Assembly: GCF_002156385.1 (NCBI RefSeq)
Contig: NZ_MVJM01000001.1
Location: 978,172 to 1,042,171 of the forward strand
Reading direction: 5' to 3'
Origin: Halalkalibacter urbisdiaboli
GTDB lineage: Bacteria; Bacillota; Bacilli; Bacillales; Bacillaceae_D
DNA length: 64,000 bases
Below are positions 16,741-24,729 of this stretch, piece by piece (the stretch's first letter is position 1; every line of letters starts with the position of its first letter). The notes beneath the pieces are model-generated. The model was not told where the DNA came from and did no database searches. It saw only the letters and a list, made by a program, of their open reading frames with translations. Both the position numbers and the translations under genes were made by a program.

Positions 16741-16898
16741 GTTTTTGCCTTTAATCCTGTTTCTTCATAAAGTTCACGTTCAGCAGTTTGTTCTAAACTT
16801 TCACCCATTTCCATTGCCCCTCCTGGCAATCCCCATTCTTTTGTATCAGAACGATGTTGAAACAAAATCTCATTTTTCAGATTCATAACGACTATCTC
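16741..16898 (-). pseudogene. Internal NUDIX gene fragment, duplicate of 10146-10303
   Basis: About 155 bp is nearly identical (only a few differences) to the intact NUDIX gene at 9922-10368, covering the NUDIX box region. Both ends are truncated: the 5' side ends at a CTATCTCCTTTAG junction and the 3' side is fused to another gene's tail. Confidence 0.85.
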
Positions 16899-16931
16899 CT
16901 TTAGTTTAACATTTATTTACTTTTCACTGAC

Positions 16932-16980
16932 ATAAAAATGCGTCCCTGTTGTAGGAACGCACCCGTTAACCGAAGAAGAA
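16932..16980 (-). repeat. Intergenic cassette element, GCGTCCC-hairpin class
   Basis: ATAAAAATGCGTCCCTGTTG, GGAACGC, then ACCCGTTAACCGAAGAAG. On the minus strand it is a stem with a T run, suited to terminate the gene at 16992. Confidence 0.85.
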
Positions 16981-16991
16981 ACAATGTACAT

Positions 16992-17225
16992 TTATTTCTT
17001 GATGTCCTCTTCTAATAATTCTCTTTCAATTTCTTCATTAGAGATAGTTAATATTTCATCGGTAGAATTTCCTTTATTTAAGAAAGCTATTACTGTAATG
17101 ATAAAACCAATAATTCCAAAAAATACTTCGTAACCATAAAAGTTAATTCCTTCCTCCCCTTGAATGTATAGCCCCACTAACATAATTGCCACTCCTAAGA
17201 GCATTGTTTTGACTGAACGTACCAT
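16992..17225 (-). CDS. Small two-helix membrane protein
   Basis: The 77-residue protein starts MVRSVKTMLLGVAIM, with AAGGAG 7 bases upstream of the ATG at 17225; the longer frame to 17258 translates the ribosome binding site. Two membrane helices (about residues 6-22 and 34-53) are followed by an acidic cytoplasmic tail rich in Glu. Function unknown. Confidence 0.7.
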   Translation of the reverse strand: MVRSVKTMLLGVAIMLVGLYIQGEEGINFYGYEVFFGIIGFIITVIAFLNKGNSTDEILTISNEEIERELLEEDIKK

Positions 17226-17301
17226 TCCAACTCTCCTTACTTCTTTCATAGTTATCAATACGCTAACTTACCACTTTATAAACAATTACATTAGCCTGAG
17301 G

Positions 17302-17377
17302 TAACGCACCCGTTAGCCATCCATAAAGAGCAGCTTCACCACAGATAATGTAAATTAAATTCATTCTTACATGGGAG
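17302..17377 (-). repeat. Intergenic element with 65-bp conserved module
   Basis: AACGCACCCGTTAGCCATCC, AAGAGCAGCTTCACCACAGA, TAATGTAAATTAAATTC and ATTCTTACATGGGAG. The whole 65-bp module recurs at 42369-42434 and its inner part inside the sdpI-like gene at 11030-11073. Confidence 0.85.
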
Positions 17378-17378
17378 C

Positions 17379-17522
17379 TTAATCAGATTTTCTATTCCTT
17401 CTTTTAATAATCCACAACAATATTTGTTGAATCAATATGATAATCGCACCTACTATTAAAACGAATGCTTGTCTTTCATTCCGTTCAGCAAAGTAATTAA
17501 TACTGATTATACCAATAACCAT
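17379..17522 (-). CDS. Small hydrophobic ORF, possible membrane-protein remnant
   Basis: A 47-residue frame reads MVIGIISINYFAERNERQ, then a hydrophobic helix LIVGAIIILIQQILLW and a basic tail. There is no ribosome binding site, so it may be the 3' end of a decayed membrane-protein gene rather than a functional small gene. Confidence 0.35.
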   Translation of the reverse strand: MVIGIISINYFAERNERQAFVLIVGAIIILIQQILLWIIKRRNRKSD

Positions 17523-17579
17523 AATAAACAACCTGGATATTTACTATTATTTCATATAAAGTAAAACCATTAAAACATT

Positions 17580-18884
17580 TCAACGAGATTTTAGATTCCC
17601 TACTTGATAAAAGGCCTTTCTCCTATAAACACTCAACATCAAACCAATTAGTACACTATAATAGATTTTCTCGCTTCCTCCATAACTAATCAACGGAAAG
17701 TTCACATCTATAATCGGGATAAAGCCTAGAAACAAAAGAATATTTAAGACAAAAGGTAAAAAGAGTAATAGTAACCCACCTGACATAAGAAGGCGAGCCC
17801 GTATATCGTTTACTTTGAAGAAAGAAACACATAAACGACCTATGATTAGTAAATAAATGAATACAATAAATATCGTTAATAACCATCCACCATTATAAGA
17901 AAGCATCACTAGTACAAATGTAGTATGAGCCTCAGGGATAAAATCTAGGTAAGGGATCGATGGTTCGCCAAACCAACTTGATGCACCTATTATTTCTTTC
18001 ATCTTCATATACATGTAACCATAAGAGGAAGCGTGATTTTCAGGAAATAGAAATCCCTTAAGTCGCTCTACTTGATAAGGCTTAATCGAAAAAAGAGAGA
18101 ACATTATAAATAGAATACAGGCTCCTCCATTTAATGCTGCGATCCATTTTTTCGTTTTCTTCTTGATATTTGATAGATACATCATGATAAAAAACAGGGA
18201 TACATATTGGATAATCAGAACCCATTGTAAATTCCATTGAAATGTAAAAATAGGAACCCACAACAATACTAAACTTAAACTGATTAATTTCAATTGTGAA
18301 AGTTGTTGATAGGTAAAAAAACCAATTAATCCAATGAACAGGATCAACAGTAAAATTTGATGAGGTACGGTGATTCCAAATACATGAAAATACTCTTTTC
18401 CATTCAACATAACTTTAAAAGGGCCATGTAAAACGAAATAAGCTACTATGTAAATAACAGCACTAGCTATAAACCATTTCCATAATTTCACCCATCTCCT
18501 GAAGTCAATAAACATGAAGGCAAACATAACGATTAAGGACAAAAGCACAGAAGCTATTTGCATTTGAACGCGAATCGATTGAATATCTATGAACCATACA
18601 GGAGCAAAGCTAAATAAAAGCAAACACGTCACTAAAAGGATTAACCACCAATCAATTTTTGGACGATGAAGCCTGTTCATTTGCTGACCAAGTTTGACTG
18701 CACTTCCCATTCGTTCTACAGCAGCACGTTCAGCCTCTTGTTCTGTCTTTCCAGCGCGAATGTCAGCAGCTTTGCTTTTATGTAAATGAGAAAGCAACTC
18801 TTTTTCTACGAGGCTTCGACCTTCTTTAGATCGTATCTGCGCCTTTACTATTGATAGGAAATGACGAAAACCATTTGAACTCAT
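17580..18884 (-). CDS. FtsW/RodA/SpoVE-family protein with N-terminal HAAS-like region
   Basis: The 434-residue protein has about 70 cytoplasmic residues with HLHKSKAADIRAGKTEQEAE, as in HAAS/DUF1700-type proteins. About ten membrane helices follow, ending in FPLISYGGSEKI, which resembles the PFISYGGSS signature of lipid II-polymerising SEDS proteins. The ATG at 18884 follows GGAGGG by 6 bases and overlaps the upstream PadR-like stop (ATGA). It is the third gene of an ECF sigma/PadR-like/FtsW operon. A role in stress-induced envelope synthesis is an inference. Confidence 0.82.
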   Translation of the reverse strand: MSSNGFRHFLSIVKAQIRSKEGRSLVEKELLSHLHKSKAADIRAGKTEQEAERAAVERMGSAVKLGQQMNRLHRPKIDWWLILLVTCLLLFSFAPVWFIDIQSIRVQMQIASVLLSLIVMFAFMFIDFRRWVKLWKWFIASAVIYIVAYFVLHGPFKVMLNGKEYFHVFGITVPHQILLLILFIGLIGFFTYQQLSQLKLISLSLVLLWVPIFTFQWNLQWVLIIQYVSLFFIMMYLSNIKKKTKKWIAALNGGACILFIMFSLFSIKPYQVERLKGFLFPENHASSYGYMYMKMKEIIGASSWFGEPSIPYLDFIPEAHTTFVLVMLSYNGGWLLTIFIVFIYLLIIGRLCVSFFKVNDIRARLLMSGGLLLLFLPFVLNILLFLGFIPIIDVNFPLISYGGSEKIYYSVLIGLMLSVYRRKAFYQVGNLKSR

Positions 18885-19288
18885 GTCCATCCCTCCAGTT
18901 CATTGTAACGGTCCTCCACCTTGTCTCTTACTCTAAAATTTTTTAAATAGTTTTTCCCTTTATTGGTTAAGGAGTAGTATTTTTCTTCGTTTATCCATTC
19001 TCCTCTTATAAGCTGGTCGAACTCCAGCTTATGTAGTACTTGATATAATTCACCTTCATTTGATGTAAAAACCTCTTCCCCCATCTGTTCAATGTTAAGT
19101 AACACATCATATCCGGTTTTCGCTTCATGTACCAGTGAAGATAGAATAAAAAGCATCACATCATTAGAGTCATAAGTAGCACGTTGAAGTTGGGAAAGTA
19201 CCTTTGATTGAAGAGTCGATGAAAATGTAACATTTTTAAATACGGTACGGTTCATTGTTTGTTTGATGTTCTTCAATTCGTCTTCCAT
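18881..19288 (-). CDS. PadR-like winged-helix protein
   Basis: The 135-residue protein has a 40-residue lead, then MLFILSSLVHEAKTGYDVLL and GELYQVLHKLEFDQLIRGEW, a PadR-type winged helix, with YYSLTNKGKNYLKN as the wing. GGGGG lies 7 bases before the ATG. It overlaps the FtsW-like gene by 4 bp and follows the sigma gene by 11 bp. It may act as regulator or partner of the sigma factor. Confidence 0.75.
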   Translation of the reverse strand: MEDELKNIKQTMNRTVFKNVTFSSTLQSKVLSQLQRATYDSNDVMLFILSSLVHEAKTGYDVLLNIEQMGEEVFTSNEGELYQVLHKLEFDQLIRGEWINEEKYYSLTNKGKNYLKNFRVRDKVEDRYNELEGWT

Positions 19289-19299
19289 TTTCTAGCCCC

Positions 19300-19836
19300 C
19301 TATTTCCTCATTTTTAATTTTAGTTTTTTTCGAGCCTGAAATAATCGCGTTTTAACTGTGTTTTCATTTACTTTTAACAGCTGGCTAATCATTTGGGTGC
19401 TGCATTCTTCATAATAGAAGAGATAAATCACTTCGCGGTATTTTAATGGAAGACTCAATATATAATTCACAAGCTCCTCTTCATCTGATTTTACAAGGAC
19501 CCTGTCCTCTGGTGTTTCACTATGTTCATCACTTGCAGCATTTATATAATCATTTGCTTCCACATGGCGAACATGCCAGCTTTTTATATAGTCTTTACTA
19601 GAATTGATCGCAATTCTAAACAACCACGTTTTAAATGAAGAACGATGCTCATATTGTTCAATTTTCTGAAAGACTTTCAAAAACACGTCCTGAGCTAAAT
19701 CTTCCGCAACATCTTGCTGTTTAACATAAGAATAAATCAACCGTAATACATCATCTCCGTATTTGTTCATAACATCTATGAGGAATGCTTCTTTATTCAA
19801 TTCTGATTTCATTCTTTCCTCCAACACAAATTCCAT
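19300..19836 (-). CDS. ECF-type RNA polymerase sigma factor
   Basis: The 178-residue protein has region 2 (YGDDVLRLIYSYVKQQDVAE, then FRIAINSSKDYIKS) and region 4 (LPLKYREVIYLFYYEECSTQ, then VKTRLFQARKKLK). I use the ATG at 19836, with AAAGGGG upstream; a second ATG at 19812 also has a good GGAGG and would give a more typical ECF N-terminus. No classical anti-sigma follows; instead PadR-like and FtsW-like genes do. Confidence 0.9.
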   Translation of the reverse strand: MEFVLEERMKSELNKEAFLIDVMNKYGDDVLRLIYSYVKQQDVAEDLAQDVFLKVFQKIEQYEHRSSFKTWLFRIAINSSKDYIKSWHVRHVEANDYINAASDEHSETPEDRVLVKSDEEELVNYILSLPLKYREVIYLFYYEECSTQMISQLLKVNENTVKTRLFQARKKLKLKMRK

Positions 19837-19854
19837 AAAAAATTCCCCTTTCAT

Positions 19855-20136
19855 TAATTAGACGAGGGAAGTGGAAAGCTCGTTTTATTAATTTTCTTTT
19901 TTTTACAGTGCAGGCTTTTGTTTATAGTTCTCCACGAAGTTTTCGCTCTTCTCCAAATAAAAAATCAAATTTCACTGCTAAGAAAAAAATTACTTTCTTC
20001 CCGATTCCGATAAAAAGAAAGAGGTTAAAGTAATATATGAATGTTTGAAAACATTAGACTACGAGTTAAATTTAATAAAAATCAAGAAAATAATTAAAAC
20101 CTTTTATAGTGAGTTCAAAATAAAAACCATTATAAA
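19855..20136. other. Gene-free stretch upstream of the ECF operon
   Basis: The 282 bp between the sigma gene and the terminator hold no supported gene. Part of it is probably the ECF operon's promoter region; I cannot identify -35/-10 boxes with confidence. Confidence 0.5.
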
Positions 20137-20182
20137 AGGATAGGAGAGCAGTGATTAAATTTGCTCTCCTATCCTTTTTTGT
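20137..20182 (-). terminator. Strong bidirectional hairpin terminator
   Basis: AGGATAGGAGAGCA and TGCTCTCCTATCCT form a 14-bp perfect stem with A and T tracts on either side. It ends the minus-strand gene at 20253. Confidence 0.88.
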
Positions 20183-20252
20183 ACTATAAATGTCCAAATT
20201 TATCCAATTAACAATTATTATGTTGTTAATCTAATGCTACCCTGTAGTTGAA

Positions 20253-20564
20253 TTAAATATTATTTGCTTCTACCCTTTCACTATCTGGTAATGGCATACC
20301 TTTCATTTTTAATTCATCTTTAGGATTGGGCAAAGGTAAAAGTTCGTTTGGTTTTACCTTTTTTTCAAGAAATATTTCTAGTTCCTTTTGCTGCTGTTTC
20401 TTTTCATTTTGGGAAGGTTGATTGTGATATATTTCTTCTTCCATCACCTTATTTTTATATTCACTTTCACTACTTTGTACAACTTGCTGAAAAATCCCAC
20501 TAAAGCTAAACCCTGCAACTAAAACAGCTACCAATAAAAATAATCTGAAAGATAACCTTTGCAT
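20253..20564 (-). CDS. Hypothetical membrane-anchored protein
   Basis: The 103-residue protein starts MQRLSFRLFLLVAVLVAG, with AAAAGGAG 7 bases upstream of the ATG; upstream in-frame Met codons have no ribosome binding site. After one membrane helix comes a hydrophilic, Lys/Glu/Gln-rich coiled segment. I do not recognise the family. Other Bacillus proteins of this layout are often envelope or sporulation related, but nothing here decides it. Confidence 0.68.
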   Translation of the reverse strand: MQRLSFRLFLLVAVLVAGFSFSGIFQQVVQSSESEYKNKVMEEEIYHNQPSQNEKKQQQKELEIFLEKKVKPNELLPLPNPKDELKMKGMPLPDSERVEANNI

Positions 20565-20652
20565 AGTTCGTCTCCTTTTCAGCTTTGATTTCACTTTAAT
20601 TATTCTATGTGTTTGTACTTCATTGTTTGTCCTTGAATCTCCTTCTTTCATT

Positions 20653-20705
20653 AAGCTGCCACGATACACTTATTGTAGAAGCGCGCACCCGTTTGTTTAA
20701 TAAGA
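20653..20705 (-). repeat. Intergenic cassette element (degenerate)
   Basis: AAGCTGCCACGATACACTTA, TTGTAGAAGCGCGCACCCG, then TTTGTTTAATAAG. The hairpin arms are reduced. Confidence 0.7.
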
Positions 20706-20723
20706 GCCAATTTACCTTCAACT

Positions 20724-21578
20724 TTAGTCAAGCGTAATTCCTAAGCAATATAAGATTATTGCTTGTTGAACATATAATAAATTCTTCTTAAAATCATATC
20801 CAACAAAATAATTTGAAGAGATAGCATCACTACTTACTTCTTCGTTTCTAAAAAATGGTGGACACGGATTTAACATTGCATTTTTATTAGCTTTTTTCAT
20901 TCTTTCTAAAGTAATTTGATATTGTTTTATGTACTTTTCTGTTCTTAAATCATTTGGAAAAGAGTCAGTTAAAACTATATCACTTATTGATAAAACAGGT
21001 TCAAGTTCAGTATGAAATTTATAGTTTCGCGAGTCTGTCCCTAACTCAAAACCTGTCATACAAACTTGATTAAATTTCAGGTCCATTATTTCTGAAATAC
21101 TTTTCCAAGACCTTGAAATATTACTCTTTGGCCCAACAAACGTATAAACTAAATCTCTATAATTCTCTTTTTCTTCACTTATCGAAAACAAATCAGATAA
21201 AATTTCACAAGGATGATTTTCCGAAGTCATCGCATTTATAATTGGGATTGTCGAATACCTTGATAATTCACGTACCTTAGAAAAATCTGAATGTCTAACA
21301 ATCACTCCATCTGCCCAATTTGAGATATATTGTATAACATCCTCTAATTCTTCTCTTTTATCTAAACTCTCTGGAGGAAATAGTATTAATTCTCCACCCA
21401 AATCTTTAATTCCTTTTTCAAAAGTTATTCTTGTCCTTATACTTGATTCTGGGAAAAATAATACGAAGTGTTTTCCATTTAAAACATTAATATTATCTTG
21501 ATGTTTTAACTTTGTGGCTAAACTGAATATTTCATTTACTTGCCATTCAGACAATTCATTTGTACTTAGTAAATTCAT
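20724..21578 (-). CDS. Aspartate/ornithine carbamoyltransferase-superfamily protein
   Basis: The 284-residue protein has the carbamoyl-phosphate motif ESSIRTRITFEKG and HPCEILSDLFS, the counterpart of HPxQxLxDL. The C-terminal catalytic segment reads NPCPPFFRNEEVSS, in place of the HCLP of ornithine enzymes or HPGP of aspartate enzymes. It is an orphan, not in an arginine or pyrimidine operon. It may use a different amine acceptor, or be an OTC-like gene with drifted specificity. Confidence 0.75.
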   Translation of the reverse strand: MNLLSTNELSEWQVNEIFSLATKLKHQDNINVLNGKHFVLFFPESSIRTRITFEKGIKDLGGELILFPPESLDKREELEDVIQYISNWADGVIVRHSDFSKVRELSRYSTIPIINAMTSENHPCEILSDLFSISEEKENYRDLVYTFVGPKSNISRSWKSISEIMDLKFNQVCMTGFELGTDSRNYKFHTELEPVLSISDIVLTDSFPNDLRTEKYIKQYQITLERMKKANKNAMLNPCPPFFRNEEVSSDAISSNYFVGYDFKKNLLYVQQAIILYCLGITLD

Positions 21579-21629
21579 AAAGACAACTCCTTTTGTTTCA
21601 TATTAAATGCGCTGTAAACAATTTTTTAT

Positions 21630-21707
21630 TAAACTATCCTGCCACGGTCGTCTAACAAGGAAAGCGATGTTCTTATTATTCAAGCATCACACCAAGTTAG
21701 TTAAACA
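21630..21707 (-). repeat. Intergenic cassette element, GCGATG class
   Basis: AAACTATCCTGCCACGGTCG, AAAGCGATGTTCTTATTATT, CAAGCATCAC, then AAGTTAGTTAAACAAA. Confidence 0.7.
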
Positions 21708-21751
21708 AAAAATGCCACCAATCAACAGTAATTAATGGCATAATAGAAATT

Positions 21752-22549
21752 TTATTTTTCTATAAACAAAAAACGATAACCACCTTCATAGAAATCTTGT
21801 TCTAAAAAGTGACCATACTTCTTTTTCCATTGTCCATTCCCCAGATCATATTCTAGTTTTTCTAAGATAGGGATAAGAAGTTCTGTTGGTGCATTTGCCA
21901 ATGGTGAAACTCCAGCTCGGAAAGTCGCTTGTAAATATAATTCGGGTTTTCTCCATGCTGAAACAAAGAATTTATCTTCAATATCATGAGGGATAAGAAA
22001 AGGTATTATCTGAACCTTGTTCTTAAATACATTACTCAACGTGCCTGATACTTCGTTTAATGGTTTATAAACTTTATAGGCTTTTTTAAATATCGGCGAG
22101 AAGTAGTCAGCTAACCAACAATCGTTACCACAAAAACGTGGGTCGGCAACAAACATGATTAACTTCCCATTTTCTTTTAATATTCGTCTCATCTCATAAA
22201 AGGCTTTTTCTAAATCCTGAAAGTGGTGAGTTGCAAGAATACATATGACCGCATCAGCAATAGCATCATCAAGGGGAATATCTTCTGCAACTCCATTTAC
22301 CCACTTCATATTTGAATGGAGGTTTGTTTGGTTTCTCATTACTTTTGACGGTTCTACTGCCACAACATTGAAACCACTCTCAGCAAGTTCATAACTATAA
22401 TTTCCTGTACCTGCTCCTATGTCTACAACTGTTGCAGGAGGATTAAGATTCAACTTTTCCTTTATAGTGTTTACTATTCTCTTATCTGGTCTTCTTGTAA
22501 GGTTATAAGTTTTTCCAATCAAATCATATTTGCTCTCTTCTCTACTCAA
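21752..22549 (-). CDS. Class I SAM-dependent methyltransferase
   Basis: The 265-residue protein has motif I VVDIGAGTGNYSYELAESG (residues about 39-57), an acidic motif II (VVAVEPSKVM), and ILATHHFQDLEKAF as post-II. This is a Rossmann methyltransferase of the UbiE/small-molecule type. The acceptor is unknown. It begins TTG at 22549 with a GAGAAGGG-like site. A similar AGTTGAGTAGAG start context recurs at the methyltransferase gene near 63988. Confidence 0.87.
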   Translation of the reverse strand: MSREESKYDLIGKTYNLTRRPDKRIVNTIKEKLNLNPPATVVDIGAGTGNYSYELAESGFNVVAVEPSKVMRNQTNLHSNMKWVNGVAEDIPLDDAIADAVICILATHHFQDLEKAFYEMRRILKENGKLIMFVADPRFCGNDCWLADYFSPIFKKAYKVYKPLNEVSGTLSNVFKNKVQIIPFLIPHDIEDKFFVSAWRKPELYLQATFRAGVSPLANAPTELLIPILEKLEYDLGNGQWKKKYGHFLEQDFYEGGYRFLFIEK

Positions 22550-22638
22550 CTAATCTCAACCCTTCTCTTCTCAATTAAAAATTCTTAATCACTATCTATA
22601 TAAATTCCTATAAAAAACTTCACATATCCTTCTTGAAT

Positions 22639-22768
22639 TTAAACTGCCATTTAGTCGAATAATCTTTAATCAATAATTTGATTTTAACATTATTTTACTT
22701 TTTAAAGTCTGCAAATAAATAAGCATTCCTGCTTTTATAGCAGAAATGCAACCAGATAGCAGAATAAG
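22639..22768 (-). repeat. Intergenic cassette element, GCATTCC class
   Basis: AAACTGCCATTTAGTCGAAT, then 22719-22752 with AAGCATTCCTGC and GCAGAAATGC hairpin, then CCAGATAGCAGAATAAG. It is spaced more widely than most copies. Confidence 0.6.
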
Positions 22769-22780
22769 GAATTTACCGTA

Positions 22781-23186
22781 TTAGTCCCCTTGCTCTAGAA
22801 ATTTAAAAAAAGCCATCCCTAACCTGATATGATCCCATTTACCTGTATATATATTTTCTAATATAAGGTGGATAGGATAAGATTGTACATTGATAATTTC
22901 ATCTTTGTCCAAGTTTTGTTTTTCAATTTTTTTTACTTGGTTTGTAAAAAATAAATTGACTTCAACACTACCAACGCTTAACGTAGCTTCCTAAATTTAT
23001 ATATTCATTACTTATTATTCCTGTTTCTTCTCTTAATTCTCTTTGTACAGTGTCTTCTGGAGTTTCTCCATTTTCGATATTTCCACCTGGTAATTCAATT
23101 GTTGTTTTATTTATTTGTTCTCTAAACTGTTTAATGACAATGATTTCTTCATCTTGTACTACTAGAACTTTCACAAGCCTCTTCAA
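22781..23186 (-). pseudogene. Frameshifted NUDIX hydrolase gene
   Basis: The first frame (23186 to about 22975) encodes a NUDIX hydrolase N-part with ELPGGNIENGETPEDT and RELREETGI, then stops after SYVKRW. The second frame continues immediately with SVGSVEVNLFFTNQVKK and ends LEQGD at 22781. A one-base shift near 22975-22985 splits it. Combined length is about 135 residues, normal for ADP-ribose-type NUDIX enzymes. A sequencing error is possible. Confidence 0.78.
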
Positions 23187-23262
23187 TTTACACTCCTTTT
23201 CCTTTATCTCCTTTAGCTAATTAAGCAAGCTACAATACAAAATTTTATTGAATATAATATAT

Positions 23263-23565
23263 TCATTTAGAATTTTCGTTATATTTAACCATAAAAGGTG
23301 AAAAGAATGAAAAGAATATAGAAATTGAAATCATAATTAATATAGTTATAAAAATATTTAAGTTGAAATAATTAGATAAAAAAGGACCGAAAAATACCAT
23401 AGGGGTAACAATCCAGAAAGATACCACACCTCTTGAAGAGAAAGCTATTTTGTGTTCTGTATTACATTTTTCACAAATAACAGGTTTGTATCCTAACCAC
23501 AAAGATTTAAAGATTTTTCCCCATTTCATTTGTACACCACACTTATTACATCTTGGTAAACTCAT
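23263..23565 (-). CDS. CxxC-20-CxxC zinc-ribbon membrane protein, copy 2
   Basis: The 100-residue product differs from copy 1 (14772-15074) by one residue (F for L in the first membrane helix). It has the same CNKC and CEKC pairs and two membrane helices. Nucleotide identity extends into both flanks, including the upstream intergenic element, so this is a duplicated unit. Function is unknown. Confidence 0.83.
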   Translation of the reverse strand: MSLPRCNKCGVQMKWGKIFKSLWLGYKPVICEKCNTEHKIAFSSRGVVSFWIVTPMVFFGPFLSNYFNLNIFITILIMISISIFFSFFSPFMVKYNENSK

Positions 23566-23615
23566 AATCTCCCCCTCTAAACTTACAATAAATTATTTAT
23601 TACCTAGATTTTTTA

Positions 23616-23719
23616 GTAAACTGCCTCTGTTAGTGCAATAAGCCAAAGAGCTGCCTTTACGACAGCTCCCACTCTTTCTTCGTTCAAGCTCCCGTTACTT
23701 TAAGTACAATGTTTCACAT
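23616..23719 (-). repeat. Intergenic cassette element, GAGCTG/CAGCTC class
   Basis: AAACTGCCTCTGTTAGTGCA, GAGCTGCC and ACGACAGCTC, CAAGCTCCCGTTACTTTAAG, then TTTCACAT. Near copy of 15131-15230, with the boundary parts more divergent than the hairpin. Confidence 0.88.
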
Positions 23720-23726
23720 AAATTTT

Positions 23727-23808
23727 ATTTCTTACCTTTAACTACACTTAAAATCTCAGAAATACCCATTGCTATACTTGCATTTTGCATACCAAACAAT
23801 GTCCAGCG
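23727..23808 (-). pseudogene. C-terminal gene remnant
   Basis: About 25 codons read WTLFGMQNASIAMGISEILS and end VVKGKK and stop at about 23730. It looks like the tail of a lost gene, adjacent to an array element. No family can be named. Confidence 0.3.
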
Positions 23809-23878
23809 CTATTTTACAATTTTATCCTTCGTAAATTAACCTGCATCATCACTCTTCCACAAACTTATTACTAGATTA

Positions 23879-24658
23879 TTACAGAAAAAATAGAAATTCC
23901 GTTTTTTCACCAATCTTAGTAAAACCATTTTTTTCATACATTTCTTTAGCGGAATCCGCATTGTTTGTAATTAGATATACAATCTCTACGTTATTGTTAT
24001 AAGCGTTTTCAATTAAGTATCTTAACACTGATGTTCCAAAGCCTTTTCTCTGGTGTTCCTCTATAATATCGAAGTCCTCTAATTTTACTATTTGATTCAA
24101 CTGCATATACTCAATATTACCAATAGGAACCTTATCCAAATAACAAACAAATAGTTGTAAGGCTTTATTATCATTATTATAAATTTCAGCTTTTCTATTA
24201 ATTCTTCTCTGTGCGAAATCTAGCCCCATTTCTTTTTGATTCGCAGTTATATCAACGATTATTCCATCTTCTAATACTTTATTATTGTCCGCTCTTACTA
24301 TCCTACAAGTAGTATTTCCTTTAAGTTCTGCGAATTTCTTAGCTTCAATATACATTATGTCATATGTACATACTTGGGGTTTTACGGGCAAGCTCTCGAG
24401 AAGTTTACTACTAACTGGGTAAGATGTCTCCACTCTATAAAAACCTTTTTCTTTCGTTTCCTTTTTCTCAATTTCTTTCGTAATAAAATCAAGCAATCCT
24501 TGATTTGACTTATAAAATGTAAAATTATGAGTGAACATATCTGGTAGAGCAGAATCTACAAATTTTATCGTATCTTCGTTTTCAATGACATCCGAAAACA
24601 GGCTTACATAATTTACTTCCATATTTAACAGTTGTTTAAATAATGTGCTTTTATCCAT
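23879..24658 (-). CDS. GNAT-family acetyltransferase
   Basis: The 259-residue protein has a degenerate GNAT-like N-half. A canonical C-terminal GNAT domain follows, with FDIIEEHQRKGFGTSVLRYL (acetyl-CoA motif A, about residues 196-215) and NNADSAKEMYEKNGF (motif B). The substrate is unknown. It stands as a single-gene unit. Confidence 0.86.
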   Translation of the reverse strand: MDKSTLFKQLLNMEVNYVSLFSDVIENEDTIKFVDSALPDMFTHNFTFYKSNQGLLDFITKEIEKKETKEKGFYRVETSYPVSSKLLESLPVKPQVCTYDIMYIEAKKFAELKGNTTCRIVRADNNKVLEDGIIVDITANQKEMGLDFAQRRINRKAEIYNNDNKALQLFVCYLDKVPIGNIEYMQLNQIVKLEDFDIIEEHQRKGFGTSVLRYLIENAYNNNVEIVYLITNNADSAKEMYEKNGFTKIGEKTEFLFFL

Positions 24659-24729
24659 TTGTAGACCCCTTCGTTTTCTGATTTTGTTGCGTTAACCTGC
24701 CATTACTAGGCACGTTCTTCTTTTATCTA

